Virus record (IMG/VR): IMGVR_UViG_3300008111_000018
Span: 1-64,000 of that record
Source of the DNA: a virus
Strand: one strand, 5' to 3'
Length of the DNA stretch: 64,000 nt
Within the stretch, counting starts at the first letter, position 1. Each line of letters opens with the position of its first letter. This document shows positions 39,801-49,600 of the stretch, in pieces. The translations under genes and the position numbers were made by a program. The notes beneath the pieces are model-generated. The model ran no database searches and was not told the DNA's origin. It saw only the letters and a program-made list of their open reading frames with translations.

Positions 39801-42800
39801 CCATAGGAATAGCAGAAACTTCTTTTGTTGGTGTTGGAGCTACAGATAAACTAAGTACCGAACTTTATATCATAAAAATTAATGATTCTACAATTAAATT
39901 AGCGTCTTCAGCAGAGAATGCATTAAAAGAAGTTCCAAATCCAATAAACATATTATCAGTTGGAGTTGGTTCTGCACACAAATTGACTTCTACAAATCAA
40001 AATACAAAATCTCTAATAACTTTAGATAATGTCATCCAATCTCCGGTTGTTTCTACTGCAATTACTGCAAGTACTACTGCACAGATATTAATATCCGATG
40101 ATATTATTAGACTTTCTGGGGTATCTTCAATATTTGCAGGGGACATTCTAAAAATAGATAATGAAATAGTAAAGATTAAAACCGTTGGATATGGACAAAC
40201 AAACTCTGTTCTAGTAAACAGAGCTTGGATGGGTACGGGCATTTCATCCCACTCACAAGGAACTCTGGCAACTAAACTTTTTGGTTCTTATAATATAGTT
40301 AATAATACTATTAATTTTATAGATCCTCCATTTGGCCCAACACCTTTTACTAGCAATAAACCAAATGAAGTTGATTGGGTTGGTATAACAACATATTCTT
40401 CTTTCGGTGGAAGAATATTCCTCAGGTCTGGGTTCCAAGGAACATCTGAGGAAGCATATTCTACTAACTATATTTTGGATGACATCTCAAGTGGATTTAA
40501 TGGGATTAAAACTGATTTTATTTTAAAATCCAATGGAAATGATGTATCGGGAATTGTTACAAGTAATGGAATTTTATTAATTAACCAAGTTTTCCAAACT
40601 CCACAAAGATTAACATTCCCAAATCCAATAGTCGGAAACTATTTGTTGGAAGAGAGTGCTGGAATAACTACCATTAAATTTAATGATGGAGAACTCAATT
40701 CAACTTATGATATTAACTCATCAAATGTTCCCAAAGGTGGAATAATAGTTTCTGTAGGCTCAACCAAAGGATTTGGTTATCAACCTCTAGTTTCTGCAGG
40801 AGGAACACCTATAATTTCTGTGGGAGGAACTATACAATCTATATCAATCGGAAATTCTGGTTCGGGTTATAGAGCAAAATCTTATTACAATATAGAATCC
40901 TTTACTAATTCAAATATTAGTATTGGAAGTACATTGATTTATATTGAAAATAAAAATAGCATATTTAAAATCCTTGAAAAGTTAAGCAATCAATCAAATT
41001 TTGAGATAGGGATTGGAACATATATTACAAATGCAAATATAGTTTCTATAGGTTCTTCTTTTGTTACTATAGGTATTGGCAGCACCTCACAATATCAAAT
41101 ACCACAAGAAACCCAAGTATCAATAAAAGTTAATAATCCATCTATTGGGTTTGTTAATGTTGGAATTGCAAGCAGTTCTAGTGGAATTTCTACAGTTACA
41201 CATATTGGATTTGCAACTATAAGTAATGGAAGTATTGTTGGTCCAATAGAGATAACAAATGTGGGATTTGGATATACCACATCAAACTTACCTACTGTCA
41301 TTTTTGATAATCCTATTTCATATTCAAACATTCCATTAGTTTACAGTAACGCATCATCTCTAGGATTTGGCACTGGAGCAACGATTGATATTGTTGTAGG
41401 TCAGGGTTCAAGTATAATAGATTTTGAAATCAAAAACTTTGGTTATGGATATGGTCAAGGAGAAATTTTAACTGTAGATACAAATAACATTACAGGTATA
41501 CCCACAAGTAATCAATTTTCAGAATTTAATATCACAATTGAAAAAACACTTTCTGACACTTTTTCTGGATGGAGTTTTGGAGATTTAAAACTTTTTGATT
41601 CTATAGATGATTTATTTAATGGTAGCAGAAGAATTTTCTCTCTAAAAGTTAACAATTCTATTGTTTCTATAAAATCAAAACTAGGTTCTCCTATTGACAT
41701 TCAATCATGCCTATTGGTATTTTTAAATAATGTCTTACAAGTTCCAGGAAATAGTTATACATTTGATGGAGGAAGTTCAATTTCTTTCAGTGAGCCCCCT
41801 AAAGTTGGCGACATTTGTACCATACTATTCTACGAAGGAACCTCTAGTGTTGATGTTGTCCCAGTGACTCCGATACAAAAAATAAAGATTGGAGATTCTG
41901 TTCAAATAAATGATGATACTTTTAATTTCTTATCTCAAGATTCAAGAACCGTAACTGACATATTATCAGTAGATTCGATAAGAACAAATAATTATGGTGG
42001 ACCCGGAATAACTGAAAATGAGTCTTTATTAAGACCAATGACGTTATATAGGCAGAGGGAGGATATATTTGTCAATGGAAAAGAGGTTACAAAAGATAGA
42101 ATTCAAATTGAACCGTTAATACAACCAACTACAAATATAATTCAAACCGTCAGTTTAGCATCTACAGAAATACATGTAGAATCTGTAAGGACATTTTTTG
42201 ATAGCAAAAAAGAATATATAACTGGTTCTGAACCACAAAATAAAATTATAATAGTATCTCAAGACAATATAATTTCTGCTGCCGCCACAGCTATTATTTC
42301 TCCAGTTGGTATTGTTTCTTCAATATTAATAACTGAGGGTGGTTCTGGATATGATCCACAAGCAGTTCCTGATATCACAATTCAAAATCCAATAGGTTTT
42401 GGTTCTGAATTTGCACCAAGAGTCAGAACTATTGTTTCTGCCGCAGGAACTGTTTCTTCAGTAAATATTGATTTTGTTGGTAGTGGGTATACGACCACAA
42501 AACCTCCAATAGTTTTAATTGAACCACCATCACCAGTAACAGAGGTTATTGATAACATCACATATAAAGGAGATTTTGGAACTATTGTTGGATATGGACA
42601 AACTATGGTTGGTATTCAAAAGTATAAAATATTTGATTTGTATATCCCAGATGATTCCACTTTACGAGACCAATCAATTGTAGGAATAGCAATAACAATC
42701 AGTCAAATTGAAGTTGGAGATTATTTTGTAATAAAAGACTCTGTTGTGAGTATTTCCACAGATTCTTATCCATCTTACAGGAATGATGGTTCTTTAATTG

Positions 42801-43183
42801 GCATTTCAACTCAATTTATAGATTCAATATATCAAGTTAGCAACATTCAAATACTAAATTCAAATATTATTGGAATTGGAACAACATATATTAAGAGAGT
42901 CTTTGTAAAATCAGATGATTCATCTAGTGTAGGATTGAGTACAATTGGATTAGGTTCTTCAACTATAACATTTGATTCCACATATTATACTTGGGACTAT
43001 TTTGACACTAGTTCATTAACTTCGTATAGTACAATATATTATGGTGGCGAATACACTTGGGGTAAACTGACAGATATTAATAGAATAAATCCAAAGCAGT
43101 TTAATTCTTATGGAATTAATGGAATCACCACATCCGCGAGTGTTATTAGAGTTAATCCATTAAAATATAATAACTATAGTTAG
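30815..43183 (+). CDS. 7: Giant gp7-like baseplate wedge protein
   Basis: A 4122-aa protein, four times the size of T4 gp7. The N-terminal 210 residues carry the gp7 core: DFYSSKGTDQSFKILFKALY from 189 matches T4 gp7's DFYSTKG...YKFLFKVLYNEE, which with the position between gp6 and gp8 gives the identity. The rest is beta-rich. Many repeats have a G(S/T/F)GY motif followed by two strands. A YHYH-like domain lies at 1243-1330 (GWAYDGNPIYGPYGY, later NGRFCITPEYPNG). There are also stretches such as TIKL segments and ITSS/GIGT repeats. No frameshift is visible over 12.4 kb. It probably forms elaborate baseplate-peripheral structures that contact host cells. Confidence 0.8.
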   Translation: MVKTRVKISSVIENQLPDFIKEEFPLVEEFLSTYYLSQENKGEAFDILNNIDQYIKLDNLTNLTTSTVTTSKTTLIDTSIEVVSTKGFPDSYGLLKIDDEIITYKSKTNTTFEECVRGFSGVSSYDSGNLIFSSTNITEHLEQSKVVNLSSLLLGEFFNKVKSQFTPGFENRTLYSGLNENLFIKQAKDFYSSKGTDQSFKILFKALYGDEIKVIKPRDYLFIPSNSDYRVVKRLVVEVLENEEFVNDVLNRTIYQDETQTSQKAFGSINNIEKILRGEKEYYSISLDYTPDSETSEQGEFSIHPITKVTSQVSIGSSVIDVDSTIGFPDQGTLVAKLKNGSSLVITYKSKSLTQFYECSGISQTIPPKQDIRIDSYAYSYAGVGTSNIVKFRVTGVLSDLNINSNTKLFSENDIIKIDTLGEDETQFAANNWFFNIPINYDVESVSLVDISSFSYTFKTFEDNFLRIGDKIVIHLTNGPSINSSVISIINSKSFNVSGQGQIDASRVYSVEKILSKSKFKNFPNSKIYTSDVQNVYGDRKGTYLISASSLPNYFDLDLETTNGKNVFSGSYKQQEELEIGTHYFLTGNSVIYVPNSELIENNLFDADFNKELEERIYFVRKISSTKIKLARSRENLYKNSYIKVSGTAIDNVIIDSEFYNKDLQSQKLLKTIKEPQDTVEKYETKPGTTGILINGVEILNYKSKNNIFYGPIEKINVLSSENDYDIISPPVLSIEDSVGVGANGYCGIEGDLDSIQIINGGFNYLQPPTITISGGGGSGAKVESELISYEYKIPFDSTDFSGLVNLTNNTIGFSTFHNFQDSEAIVYKTKNQQAIGGLTTESTYYASILDDSTIKLHTTSDDAFAGINTVTLTSYGVGIHEFSSAIFKKKIGLVKVIDKGTGYKNRKISVFPTGIITSSNTVYAPEHGYKTGEIVVYNATEQEIVGLSSGKSYYVTEVDENSFKLSRVGTSSTIGIGSAVVGLSTNNDFYFATNQYENFKTTGSGKHTFNYEPITVNITGVIGVSTLTSHKLDATLQPIFKGEIKSVFIETGGFNYGSEDIINFNRQPNFTLKTGKNAQLFPIVSSGKISQVLVFNGGTEYNSPPSLEIVSDGKGSGAILTPIVSDGQIKEVKVIDGGTGFSTSITINVIPSGSGCNLQSVTKTWKINLVERDITLNSISDDDGIIIDSDNGLQYTHTYPPRSLRRIVGRGSNINSVESFIPDLILNSGQEILSNIHSPIIGWAYDGNPIYGPYGYSSNEGGPIKLLKSGYSLIEKSNRPNKSDYPLGFFCEDYEYTNSGDLDQFNGRFCITPEYPNGVYAYFSTINDSSIEFFDNLRNYRKPIFPYFIGNEFKSLPIEDNFSKKINQDTFDLNTGKYLRNTYPYKLKSSRSRYDFILDSNKIKPQNSSVKRIKRGEIDFIGINSSGIDYRVGDRIIFDNTLTGGGQGASYEVSLLKGKEINQVSSSTTSITNVEFIPSNFIERGLIVGFSENPHGLSDFDIINVTGINTFGSFLNGSYRVGVRTDILTLISSVDTPSSTGIVTYFDVGGAIFYPYLRENDILGIGSEKVKVLNIEPELTRIRVLREYDNSVGSAHTISSLIKQESRKFEFRVGIISSIYSPSYNRQIYFNPNDSIGLGTVAGVGIGYTLSFSNPGTGRTSLFIPTKTIFLPDHNLYTGDSLIYSNGGDTSISISTDGTSSFQLENNQVVYAAVVNDNLIGIATNPIGIGSNGNFVGINSEVTTSTLYFTGIGTGVLHSFKTNYNDIILGKIEKNLVTVSTSSTHGLETNNSISLTCLSKNTVTHIIKYNSYNKRLVANPKEFLSSDVDIATDTITILSHGYENGQKLIYTSNAPVGGLVDNEIYYAVVIDGNNIKLSKTFYDSKLSEPICIDLTSQSFGVLSAVNPKISVFRNQVVEFDLSDSSLSHLINSIPSSSFDFDFYTDSDFKNIFNTSKFTNSFEIKKSGRIGISTDAKVTLYVSDNIPKSLYYTLKPVSSNTNIENNIKIIADSVNILSNNHISVEESGFSGNNIISGITSTTFSFNIAKRPEVSSYLSSEAVLSYVTNSFTAKGPIDSFRALSRGSQYKSLPKIVSISSSEGKQAIISPYSDNIGKIVVSEIEDVGFDYSADKTIRPTVKLPQVLKVDTLLSFNFIGISSFGKNYTKSPDLIVIDSVRGEVIDDVDLRYNLEDKSITVVRDTAKLSDSYPIILPINNSNGIGINSITFNETTKDVTVSLATTYTSLSDYPFEVGDEVLIEGTNVGTASTLKGYNSSAYNYSLFKLTSVNPNLGGTSTVTYNLADKLSSNELPGIFDASTSYGNIVPKKFFPTFNMDLLYNNFFTNEEITSDSVKATIFDWNFSSKILKVYGNGNFKVGDIIKGSSSNTHGIIKSVDNYVGDYTIGASSIVKEGSKNETGFLNNNYQKIHDSDYYQFFSYSIKTKIDYNQWDDVVTSQNHTLGFKKFGDLIVESSTDSFSGISTEQDFGDFVGISDYSETIDFETVNDFDFAKEKTIKINSQVLSSELILKNVEASNYLQSVNNRVLAVDNISDQFNSEERSTVFSVTNTFKRNSNRSKKYIVNAYDRRFSGEKQTSLVTILHDDNFALLNQYAKVATVSDLGSFDISFIGDEANLLFYPNQYQTNDFNINFVSYDLIDSSLGISTLSFGDSVKIESVESTILPTTIGETEIVSISTSYSFAKILLQISSKTDNYYEYNEISLINNGNQFEFLEYGQFNNSAEAESSVGLGTYGISYSGSTLILSFTPNNDLNSEYITNALVFSLSDSVTSTDSIKLNTNLLKSSSVSIASTPSPQEKVVSSYDKRDFDSSYYIVCVSDRNNNRKQMSEVIVVSNTTDSHILEYGRIITDENLCQISSKITGDNVELCATPLANTSLEIRVFETTLGLGITNPGSSSPINLGAASLNVGSSIYNSTSSTVKRQFNLEYNRLPIFQREFEADNPNIVNLLDNTIKIPNHFFVTGEKVNYTYEGELSSPIGIAETSFVGVGATDKLSTELYIIKINDSTIKLASSAENALKEVPNPINILSVGVGSAHKLTSTNQNTKSLITLDNVIQSPVVSTAITASTTAQILISDDIIRLSGVSSIFAGDILKIDNEIVKIKTVGYGQTNSVLVNRAWMGTGISSHSQGTLATKLFGSYNIVNNTINFIDPPFGPTPFTSNKPNEVDWVGITTYSSFGGRIFLRSGFQGTSEEAYSTNYILDDISSGFNGIKTDFILKSNGNDVSGIVTSNGILLINQVFQTPQRLTFPNPIVGNYLLEESAGITTIKFNDGELNSTYDINSSNVPKGGIIVSVGSTKGFGYQPLVSAGGTPIISVGGTIQSISIGNSGSGYRAKSYYNIESFTNSNISIGSTLIYIENKNSIFKILEKLSNQSNFEIGIGTYITNANIVSIGSSFVTIGIGSTSQYQIPQETQVSIKVNNPSIGFVNVGIASSSSGISTVTHIGFATISNGSIVGPIEITNVGFGYTTSNLPTVIFDNPISYSNIPLVYSNASSLGFGTGATIDIVVGQGSSIIDFEIKNFGYGYGQGEILTVDTNNITGIPTSNQFSEFNITIEKTLSDTFSGWSFGDLKLFDSIDDLFNGSRRIFSLKVNNSIVSIKSKLGSPIDIQSCLLVFLNNVLQVPGNSYTFDGGSSISFSEPPKVGDICTILFYEGTSSVDVVPVTPIQKIKIGDSVQINDDTFNFLSQDSRTVTDILSVDSIRTNNYGGPGITENESLLRPMTLYRQREDIFVNGKEVTKDRIQIEPLIQPTTNIIQTVSLASTEIHVESVRTFFDSKKEYITGSEPQNKIIIVSQDNIISAAATAIISPVGIVSSILITEGGSGYDPQAVPDITIQNPIGFGSEFAPRVRTIVSAAGTVSSVNIDFVGSGYTTTKPPIVLIEPPSPVTEVIDNITYKGDFGTIVGYGQTMVGIQKYKIFDLYIPDDSTLRDQSIVGIAITISQIEVGDYFVIKDSVVSISTDSYPSYRNDGSLIGISTQFIDSIYQVSNIQILNSNIIGIGTTYIKRVFVKSDDSSSVGLSTIGLGSSTITFDSTYYTWDYFDTSSLTSYSTIYYGGEYTWGKLTDINRINPKQFNSYGINGITTSASVIRVNPLKYNNYS

Positions 43184-43185
43184 TT

Positions 43186-43193
43186 CATAAATA
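43186..43193 (+). promoter_or_regulatory. Late promoter CATAAATA
   Basis: CATAAATA 22 nt before ATG 43216, just after the giant gene stop. Confidence 0.65.
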
Positions 43194-43215
43194 TGTAAAA
43201 AGGTAATATCTATCA

Positions 43216-45054
43216 ATGTCTAAATTAGGAATAAATACTGGTTCAACTCCTAATGCCGGTGATGGCGATACATTGCTGGTTGGTGCAATTAAAATTAATG
43301 AAAACTTTGATGAAATATATAACTTTTTGGGTGATGGCGTAAATCTTGATGTTGCAATATGGGATAAACGTAGTACTGGAATTACTACAACGTTAAGTGT
43401 TGGTATAGGTACAACAAATGTAACTAGCAGACTTACTGTTTCTGGGGATGGCAAATTTACAGGAATAGTCACAGCTACAACTTTTAATGGCCAGATTAAT
43501 TCTGGTTTTGGTACAATAAGTGATTTTACAAATACTAATAGTAATATTACAAATTTGACTGGTACTGCAGCAACAATTACAACTTATTTTGGAACAGATC
43601 TAACGGTAACAAATACAACTACAACGAATTTAAATGCAATTTCTATCATAGGTTCTGCCAGTACTATTACAAATTCAAATAATACAAATTCCAATATTAC
43701 TAATGCAAATATTACTAATATTGTGGGTTCTTCTGCAACTATTAGTTCAGTATCTTCTAATATTATCACTACAGATACTTTAACTGGCACATCTTGCACA
43801 ATAACAAATTTAACTGTAACAAATTCGAATGTTAATGATTTAATTTCATCAAATATTAATTGCTCCGGAATTTCAACTCTCCCCAATATTATTAATGATA
43901 ATATTTTCTCTACGGGGATTATAACTGCAACAAGTTTCTCTACAGGAGCAACAGGAACCGCAATTAATATTACTGCAAATTCTATTACAGGTCCATCAAC
44001 AATTATTATTGATCCAGAAACTATAGGTGATAATGTTGGAATTATAAGAATAAAAGGAGATTTATATGTTGATGGAGATCAATTTATTGTCAGTTCATCA
44101 AATATTGAGTTAGCGGATTTTAATGTCGGAATAGCAACTTCAGTTGGTACTAACTTATTACTAGACGGTGCTGGTATTGGCATAGGTTCGACAAATATTA
44201 CAAAAACAATACTTTATCATTTTTCAAGCGATTCTTGGAAATTGAGTGAGAATCTGAATTTAAACTCAGGTAAAAGTTATAAAATTGGTGATTCTGAAAT
44301 ATTAAGTTCGGACCAATTGACGATTACAAATATTTCATCTATTGGAATTGGTACAATTTCAACACTAAACAGCACAGATTTAACTACTCAAAATGCAAAT
44401 ATTGCAAGTCTTACAGGAACATCTTCAACCATAACATCTTTAAATTGTTCAAGTGTAACGACAGATAATTTAGTAGGTACTCTAAGCACAATCACTACCC
44501 TAAACTCGACAGATTGTATAGTTTCTACTTTAAATTCAAATTCATTAAATGTAATTGGTGTTTCTACTTTAAGTGGTATTACTACAGTGAGTAATGGAAC
44601 ATTATTTGCACAAGAAGTTAGTATATCCGGTATTTCTACATTTGAAAGTACTGTAACTTTTAAAGATAATATAAATTTTGATGATGATAAGTATATTAAT
44701 TTAGGTTCTCCAAATTCATTCAGAGTTTATCACGCATCTAGTGAATTTGCTGGAGGCCAAAGTAGTCAAGTTAGAGATATTTCTGGTAGTTTCCCATTAA
44801 TTCTTGGGGCTAAAGAAGTTAAGTTGACTGATGAAACTGGACTAATAGAGTACTCTGTTGCAAGCACTGGGGGGTTATCAGTTAGTGGAACTGTATCTTC
44901 AAATCAGTTAAATGTCTCAGGAATTTCAACATATTCGAGTGATGTAAATGTTGGTGTAGACACCTCTGTTGGTATAATTTTAAGTTCTCCCAATGGAACT
45001 AGATATAGAATAATCGTTATGGATGATGGAACTCTAGATACAATTGCAATTTAA
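43216..45054 (+). CDS. Fibre-like virion protein
   Basis: A 612-aa protein. The N-terminus (SKLGINTGSTPNAGDGDTLL, then KINENFDEIY) is a motif found at the start of many phage tail-fibre and baseplate proteins. It is followed by about 500 residues rich in Thr/Ser/Asn/Ile with short repeats of the type (I/L)TNLTGTxxTIT, as expected of a trimeric beta-helical shaft. C-terminal (VKLTDETGLIEYSVASTGGL) segment resembles fibre tips. It lies between gp7 and gp8 where T4 has no counterpart. I assign fibre or baseplate-attached structural role only. Confidence 0.65.
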   Translation: MSKLGINTGSTPNAGDGDTLLVGAIKINENFDEIYNFLGDGVNLDVAIWDKRSTGITTTLSVGIGTTNVTSRLTVSGDGKFTGIVTATTFNGQINSGFGTISDFTNTNSNITNLTGTAATITTYFGTDLTVTNTTTTNLNAISIIGSASTITNSNNTNSNITNANITNIVGSSATISSVSSNIITTDTLTGTSCTITNLTVTNSNVNDLISSNINCSGISTLPNIINDNIFSTGIITATSFSTGATGTAINITANSITGPSTIIIDPETIGDNVGIIRIKGDLYVDGDQFIVSSSNIELADFNVGIATSVGTNLLLDGAGIGIGSTNITKTILYHFSSDSWKLSENLNLNSGKSYKIGDSEILSSDQLTITNISSIGIGTISTLNSTDLTTQNANIASLTGTSSTITSLNCSSVTTDNLVGTLSTITTLNSTDCIVSTLNSNSLNVIGVSTLSGITTVSNGTLFAQEVSISGISTFESTVTFKDNINFDDDKYINLGSPNSFRVYHASSEFAGGQSSQVRDISGSFPLILGAKEVKLTDETGLIEYSVASTGGLSVSGTVSSNQLNVSGISTYSSDVNVGVDTSVGIILSSPNGTRYRIIVMDDGTLDTIAI

Positions 45055-45056
45055 CA

Positions 45057-45064
45057 GATAAATA
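45057..45064 (+). promoter_or_regulatory. Late promoter GATAAATA
   Basis: GATAAATA 17 nt before ATG 45082, followed by another AATAAA; within the 27-nt gap. Confidence 0.6.
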
Positions 45065-45081
45065 AATAAAAAACTATAAAA

Positions 45082-46638
45082 ATGTCTGCAATTATAACTA
45101 ATCAATTCAGAATTTTAAATGCTAACTCCTTTATATCTGATGTAGAATCGGAAGAAAATAGTTATTATGCTTTTGTTGGCCTACCAAATCCTACAAATTA
45201 TAATGAAAATTGGGATTTTAGTCCTCCATCTCCAAAAGATAGTTTTGAGCAAGAAGATGATTATTGGGACACAATGATAGCATTAAAAAGAATTTTTAGT
45301 GATGATGTTAGGCAAGTCATAAAAAGAAATACTTGGACCTCCGGCACTACTTATGACATGTATAGGCATGATATAAGTAGGACAAATTTATCAAAACCAT
45401 CAGAAGCTACAAATTTATATAATGCAAATTACTACGTAGTAAATGATGATTATAAAGTTTATATTTGCTTATACAATGGTGTTGACCCAGAAAATCCTGT
45501 AGGAAAACCATCTATTGACCAACCAATTTTTACTGATTTAGAACCAAGAACTGCGGGAGATAGTGGAGATGGATATATATGGAAATATTTGTTTACTATT
45601 AAACCAAGTGATATTATAAAATTCGAATCTACTAATTATATACCTGTTCCAAAAAACTGGTTAACAAACACAGAAAATTCTGCAGTAAGAAATAATGCAG
45701 CAACAAGTGGACAAATAAAGATTGCAACAATAAAAAATAGGGGAGTGGGGGTTGGAACTGCAAATGCAGTTTACTCAAATGTACCAATTAAAGGAGATGG
45801 TAGTGATGCAAAGGCTACTATTGTTATTAATGGAGACTCAAAGGTTTCTTCAATAACCATATCTAACGGTGGTTCTGGATATACTTATGGTACGGTGGAT
45901 TTAAAATCCGGAGGTGTTCCTGATGCTACGATTTCACCAACGTTTGATGTCATTATTCCTCCCGATGGTGGTCATGGAGCAAATGTTTATAAAGAACTTG
46001 GAGCAACTAACGTATTACTTTACTCTAGGTTAGAAAATAGTATTCAAAACACAATTTTTACTACAGGAAATCAAATTGCTAGAGTTGGGATAGTTAGAAA
46101 TCCAAAAAATGCAAATTCAGATACAAATTTAATTGTAGACAAGGCCAGCGCAGTATACGCATTAAAATTAGTTGGGGTTGGATATAGTAACGCAATTTTT
46201 CTTCCAGATTCTACAATTAAACAGACAGTTGGTTTAGGATCAACTGCAGTTGGTAGAGTTGTTTCCTATGATAAAATAACAGGTGTTTTAAAGTATTGGC
46301 AGGATAAATCTTTAGTTGGGTTTAATTCGGACGGAACTTCAAATCCATCATCTGCCATATATGGATTTGGAATGAATAGGTTTACGTCAAACCCATCAAG
46401 TGGTGGTTCTTTACTCATCGAAGGTGGAAACACAAATTTGGGTATAGACACAAGTTTTAGCGGTATTTCCACTATCCTAAATAGTAAGACATATTATCTT
46501 GGTCAAGTTTTTGTCAATGGAGTATCAAATCCAGACGTTAAAAAATACTCTGGAGATATACTTTATGTTGACAATAGACCCTCAATAACGAGGTCATCTA
46601 ATCAAAAAGAAGACATTAAGATTATTTTGCAGTTTTAA
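45082..46638 (+). CDS. 8: Baseplate wedge subunit gp8
   Basis: A 518-aa protein. Its N-terminal third is clearly gp8-like: SSYYAFVGLP-type start, NENWDFSPPSPKDSFEQ, DVRQVIKRNTWTSGTTYDMY, and GDGYIWKYLFTIKPSD near residue 161 (T4 gp8 has GDGYVWEYLFEI). It is longer than T4 gp8 (334 aa). The extra C-terminal part contains the ISNGGSGYTYG repeat shared with gp7, gp14 and the 53085 protein. gp8 dimers extend the wedge periphery. Confidence 0.85.
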   Translation: MSAIITNQFRILNANSFISDVESEENSYYAFVGLPNPTNYNENWDFSPPSPKDSFEQEDDYWDTMIALKRIFSDDVRQVIKRNTWTSGTTYDMYRHDISRTNLSKPSEATNLYNANYYVVNDDYKVYICLYNGVDPENPVGKPSIDQPIFTDLEPRTAGDSGDGYIWKYLFTIKPSDIIKFESTNYIPVPKNWLTNTENSAVRNNAATSGQIKIATIKNRGVGVGTANAVYSNVPIKGDGSDAKATIVINGDSKVSSITISNGGSGYTYGTVDLKSGGVPDATISPTFDVIIPPDGGHGANVYKELGATNVLLYSRLENSIQNTIFTTGNQIARVGIVRNPKNANSDTNLIVDKASAVYALKLVGVGYSNAIFLPDSTIKQTVGLGSTAVGRVVSYDKITGVLKYWQDKSLVGFNSDGTSNPSSAIYGFGMNRFTSNPSSGGSLLIEGGNTNLGIDTSFSGISTILNSKTYYLGQVFVNGVSNPDVKKYSGDILYVDNRPSITRSSNQKEDIKIILQF

Positions 46639-46644
46639 AGAATT

Positions 46645-49600
46645 ATGGCACAAGAACTTAATCTCAATATATCCCCATATTATGATGACTATGACCGAGA
46701 TAAAAACTTTTTCAGAGTACTGTTTAAACCAGGATTTCCGGTACAAGCTAGGGAATTAACTACTTTGCAGTCTATGCTGCAAAATCAAATTGAGCAGTTT
46801 GGAAATCATTTTTTTAAAGAGGGTTCTGTAGTAATCCCAGGCAACTTAACATATAAAAATGATTTAAATGCCGTAATCTTAGAAAATCAATTTCAAGGCA
46901 AACCATCATCATATTACTTAGATACTCTAATTGGTTCGGAGATAAAAGGACAAACCAGTGGAGTAACTGCAACTATTCAAGCATTCTTACCTCAGGGTAG
47001 CGGCGTAGAGAATACTACATTATATGTAAAATATTTGGCTTCTGGTACAGGCAATGAGCAGTTAACATTTTTAAACGGAGAAACTTTACTAGTAAATGAT
47101 GACGATACTATTGTTGTAGACAAACAATCTCTAGAGTCAGCTGGAGAAGATAATGATGATGATATTAAAGAATTGAGTTTGTTGCGAGGTCAGTCTTTTG
47201 CAACAACAATAACAGGAAAAAGCACTTTTAAAGGTTCTGCAGTATATTTGGAAGAGGGAGTATATTTTATAAGAGGATTTTTTGTAACAGTTCCTACAAG
47301 TGTTTTATATCTTTCGCCATATTCAGCAACACCAAGTGCAAAAGTTGGTCTTAGAATATTTGAAAGAATAGTAGATTCTTTTGATGACGAAACTCTAAAC
47401 GATAATTCTCAGGGATTTAATAATTTTGCCGCACCTGGAGCAGATAGATTATCTATTTTTGCAAAACTAGACCAAATTCCATTAGACGCTACTGATTTAG
47501 ATAATTTTGTCGTTTTGATGGAAATAGAAGATGGTGTATTAAGAAAGTTTAATAAAAAACCAGAATATAATGTATTTGCCCAAGAACTGGCAAGAAGAAC
47601 TTACGATGAATCTGGAGATTATTACGTCAATTCTCCCGTTATTACTGCTAGAGAAACTTTAAATAATCTAAAGGGAAATAATGGTATTTTTACAGAAGAG
47701 CAGTTAACTTATGATAACAATCAACCAAGCGAAGATTTAGGAACTTATAGCATTTCTCCAACTAAAGCATATGTAAAGGGGTTTGAAATTGAATCTATTA
47801 GTCCAGGATTTTTTGATTTTCAAAAGCCAAGAACAACAAAAACACTAGCAGACCAAAGTGTAAATTACACTACTGGGTATTCTCTTTCTCTGAATAGAGT
47901 TTATGGTTCGCCAATAATTGGATTTGGCACTAGTTATTATGTAACTCTTAGAGATTCTAGAGTAGGAACTTCTTCCCTAGTCCCTGCAGGAAATGAAATT
48001 GGAGTTGCAAGAGTATATGACTTTGCTTTAGAATCTGGTTCCTATACAACTTCATCTCCACAAGAAAATGTATGGGATATTTCTTTATATGACATACAAA
48101 CATATACAAATTTAACCCTTAACACACCAATAACACTAAATACCCCAACTCACATTAAGGGTAGACAAAGTGGTGCTTCTGGATTCTTGAGATATCCAGT
48201 TTCTGCAGGAGTTGCTTTAACTGTTTATGATGTACAGGGGGCATTTTCTTTAGGTGAAAAATTAATTTTTGATGGTGTAGATAATAACAGAATTGTTAAA
48301 AAAACACGTCAATACTCAATGAGTGACGTTGAATCTTTATATGGAATTGTAGGAACCGCCTTCACTTTTTCTGCAGACACTATACAGTCAGTTTCTGTTC
48401 CAATAGGTCAGGTAACAATTGGTGCTAGAAGTGGAAATATTTCGGTTGTTACTTCTGTTGAGAATTTCTTTACCGGAGTTGTAACTACCGGGAATTTAGT
48501 TGCATTTACCAATCCAGGAGTTTCTACGGTTACTTTCGCATCTGTTGAGTCAGTTTCTGGAAAAACTTTAACTATCAGCGGAGTAACAACCGTCCATGGA
48601 ATATGTGATGGAGCTTTGCCCACATCATCAATAAATCCAACTGACTTTAGGATTCTATCAACTCCTGTACCAACTTCTTCAGATAATACTTTATACACAG
48701 TATTGCCCAAGAGAAACTTAGAAAGTGTAGATTTAAATGAAACAAATTTAACAATAAAAAAACAATATGATGTAACAATTGTATTGGGTTCAACCGAAAT
48801 TATAAGTGCGGGTGCAAATGAGACGTTTTTACCCTATGATGAAGAAAGATATACTTTAATAACTGAAGACGGTAACACTCAACCATTAAGTTCAAATAAT
48901 TTAGTATTTTCAAATGGTTCGTTATCATTACAGATAAAAGGATTGTCTGGAAGTGGTAGAGCAAAATTAATAACCACATTAAGAAAAATAAATATAAAAT
49001 CTAAAATAAAAACAAAGAATAGGGCAAATGTATTAATAGTAAATAAATCATCTTTACCCTCCTCAGGAATTGGTGGAACCACTCTTAATGATGGTTTAGT
49101 ATATGGAAATTATCCATATGGCACCAGAGTTCAAGATGAAGAAATTTGCTTATTGGAACCAGAAGTAACAAGAGTTTATGGAATTTTTGAATCTAATGAT
49201 ATAAATGATCCAGACCTACCATCTCTAGTTCTCACATCTCTAAGTGGCCCAACAAATAGAGTTGGCGACTTATTGATTGGCGAAGAATTTGTTGGAAGAA
49301 CTAGTAAAGCAATAGGATTATACTCTGAAAAAATTAACGACCTAAAGATAGGGTTTGTATATGTAAATTCAAATAAATTTATCGAGGGGGAGGAAATAGT
49401 ATTCAAAGAAAGTGGTATAACTGCAAACATTTCTTTGGTTGACGTTGGAGATAGGGACGTAACATCTTTGTTCCTATTAGATACAAATCAAAAATCAACA
49501 ATTTATGACTATTCGAAAATAATAAAACAAAGTAAAGCAAAAACTTTATCGAGAAAATTAAAAATAGTTTACGAATCGGCAAGTTTCTTACCGTCAGATA

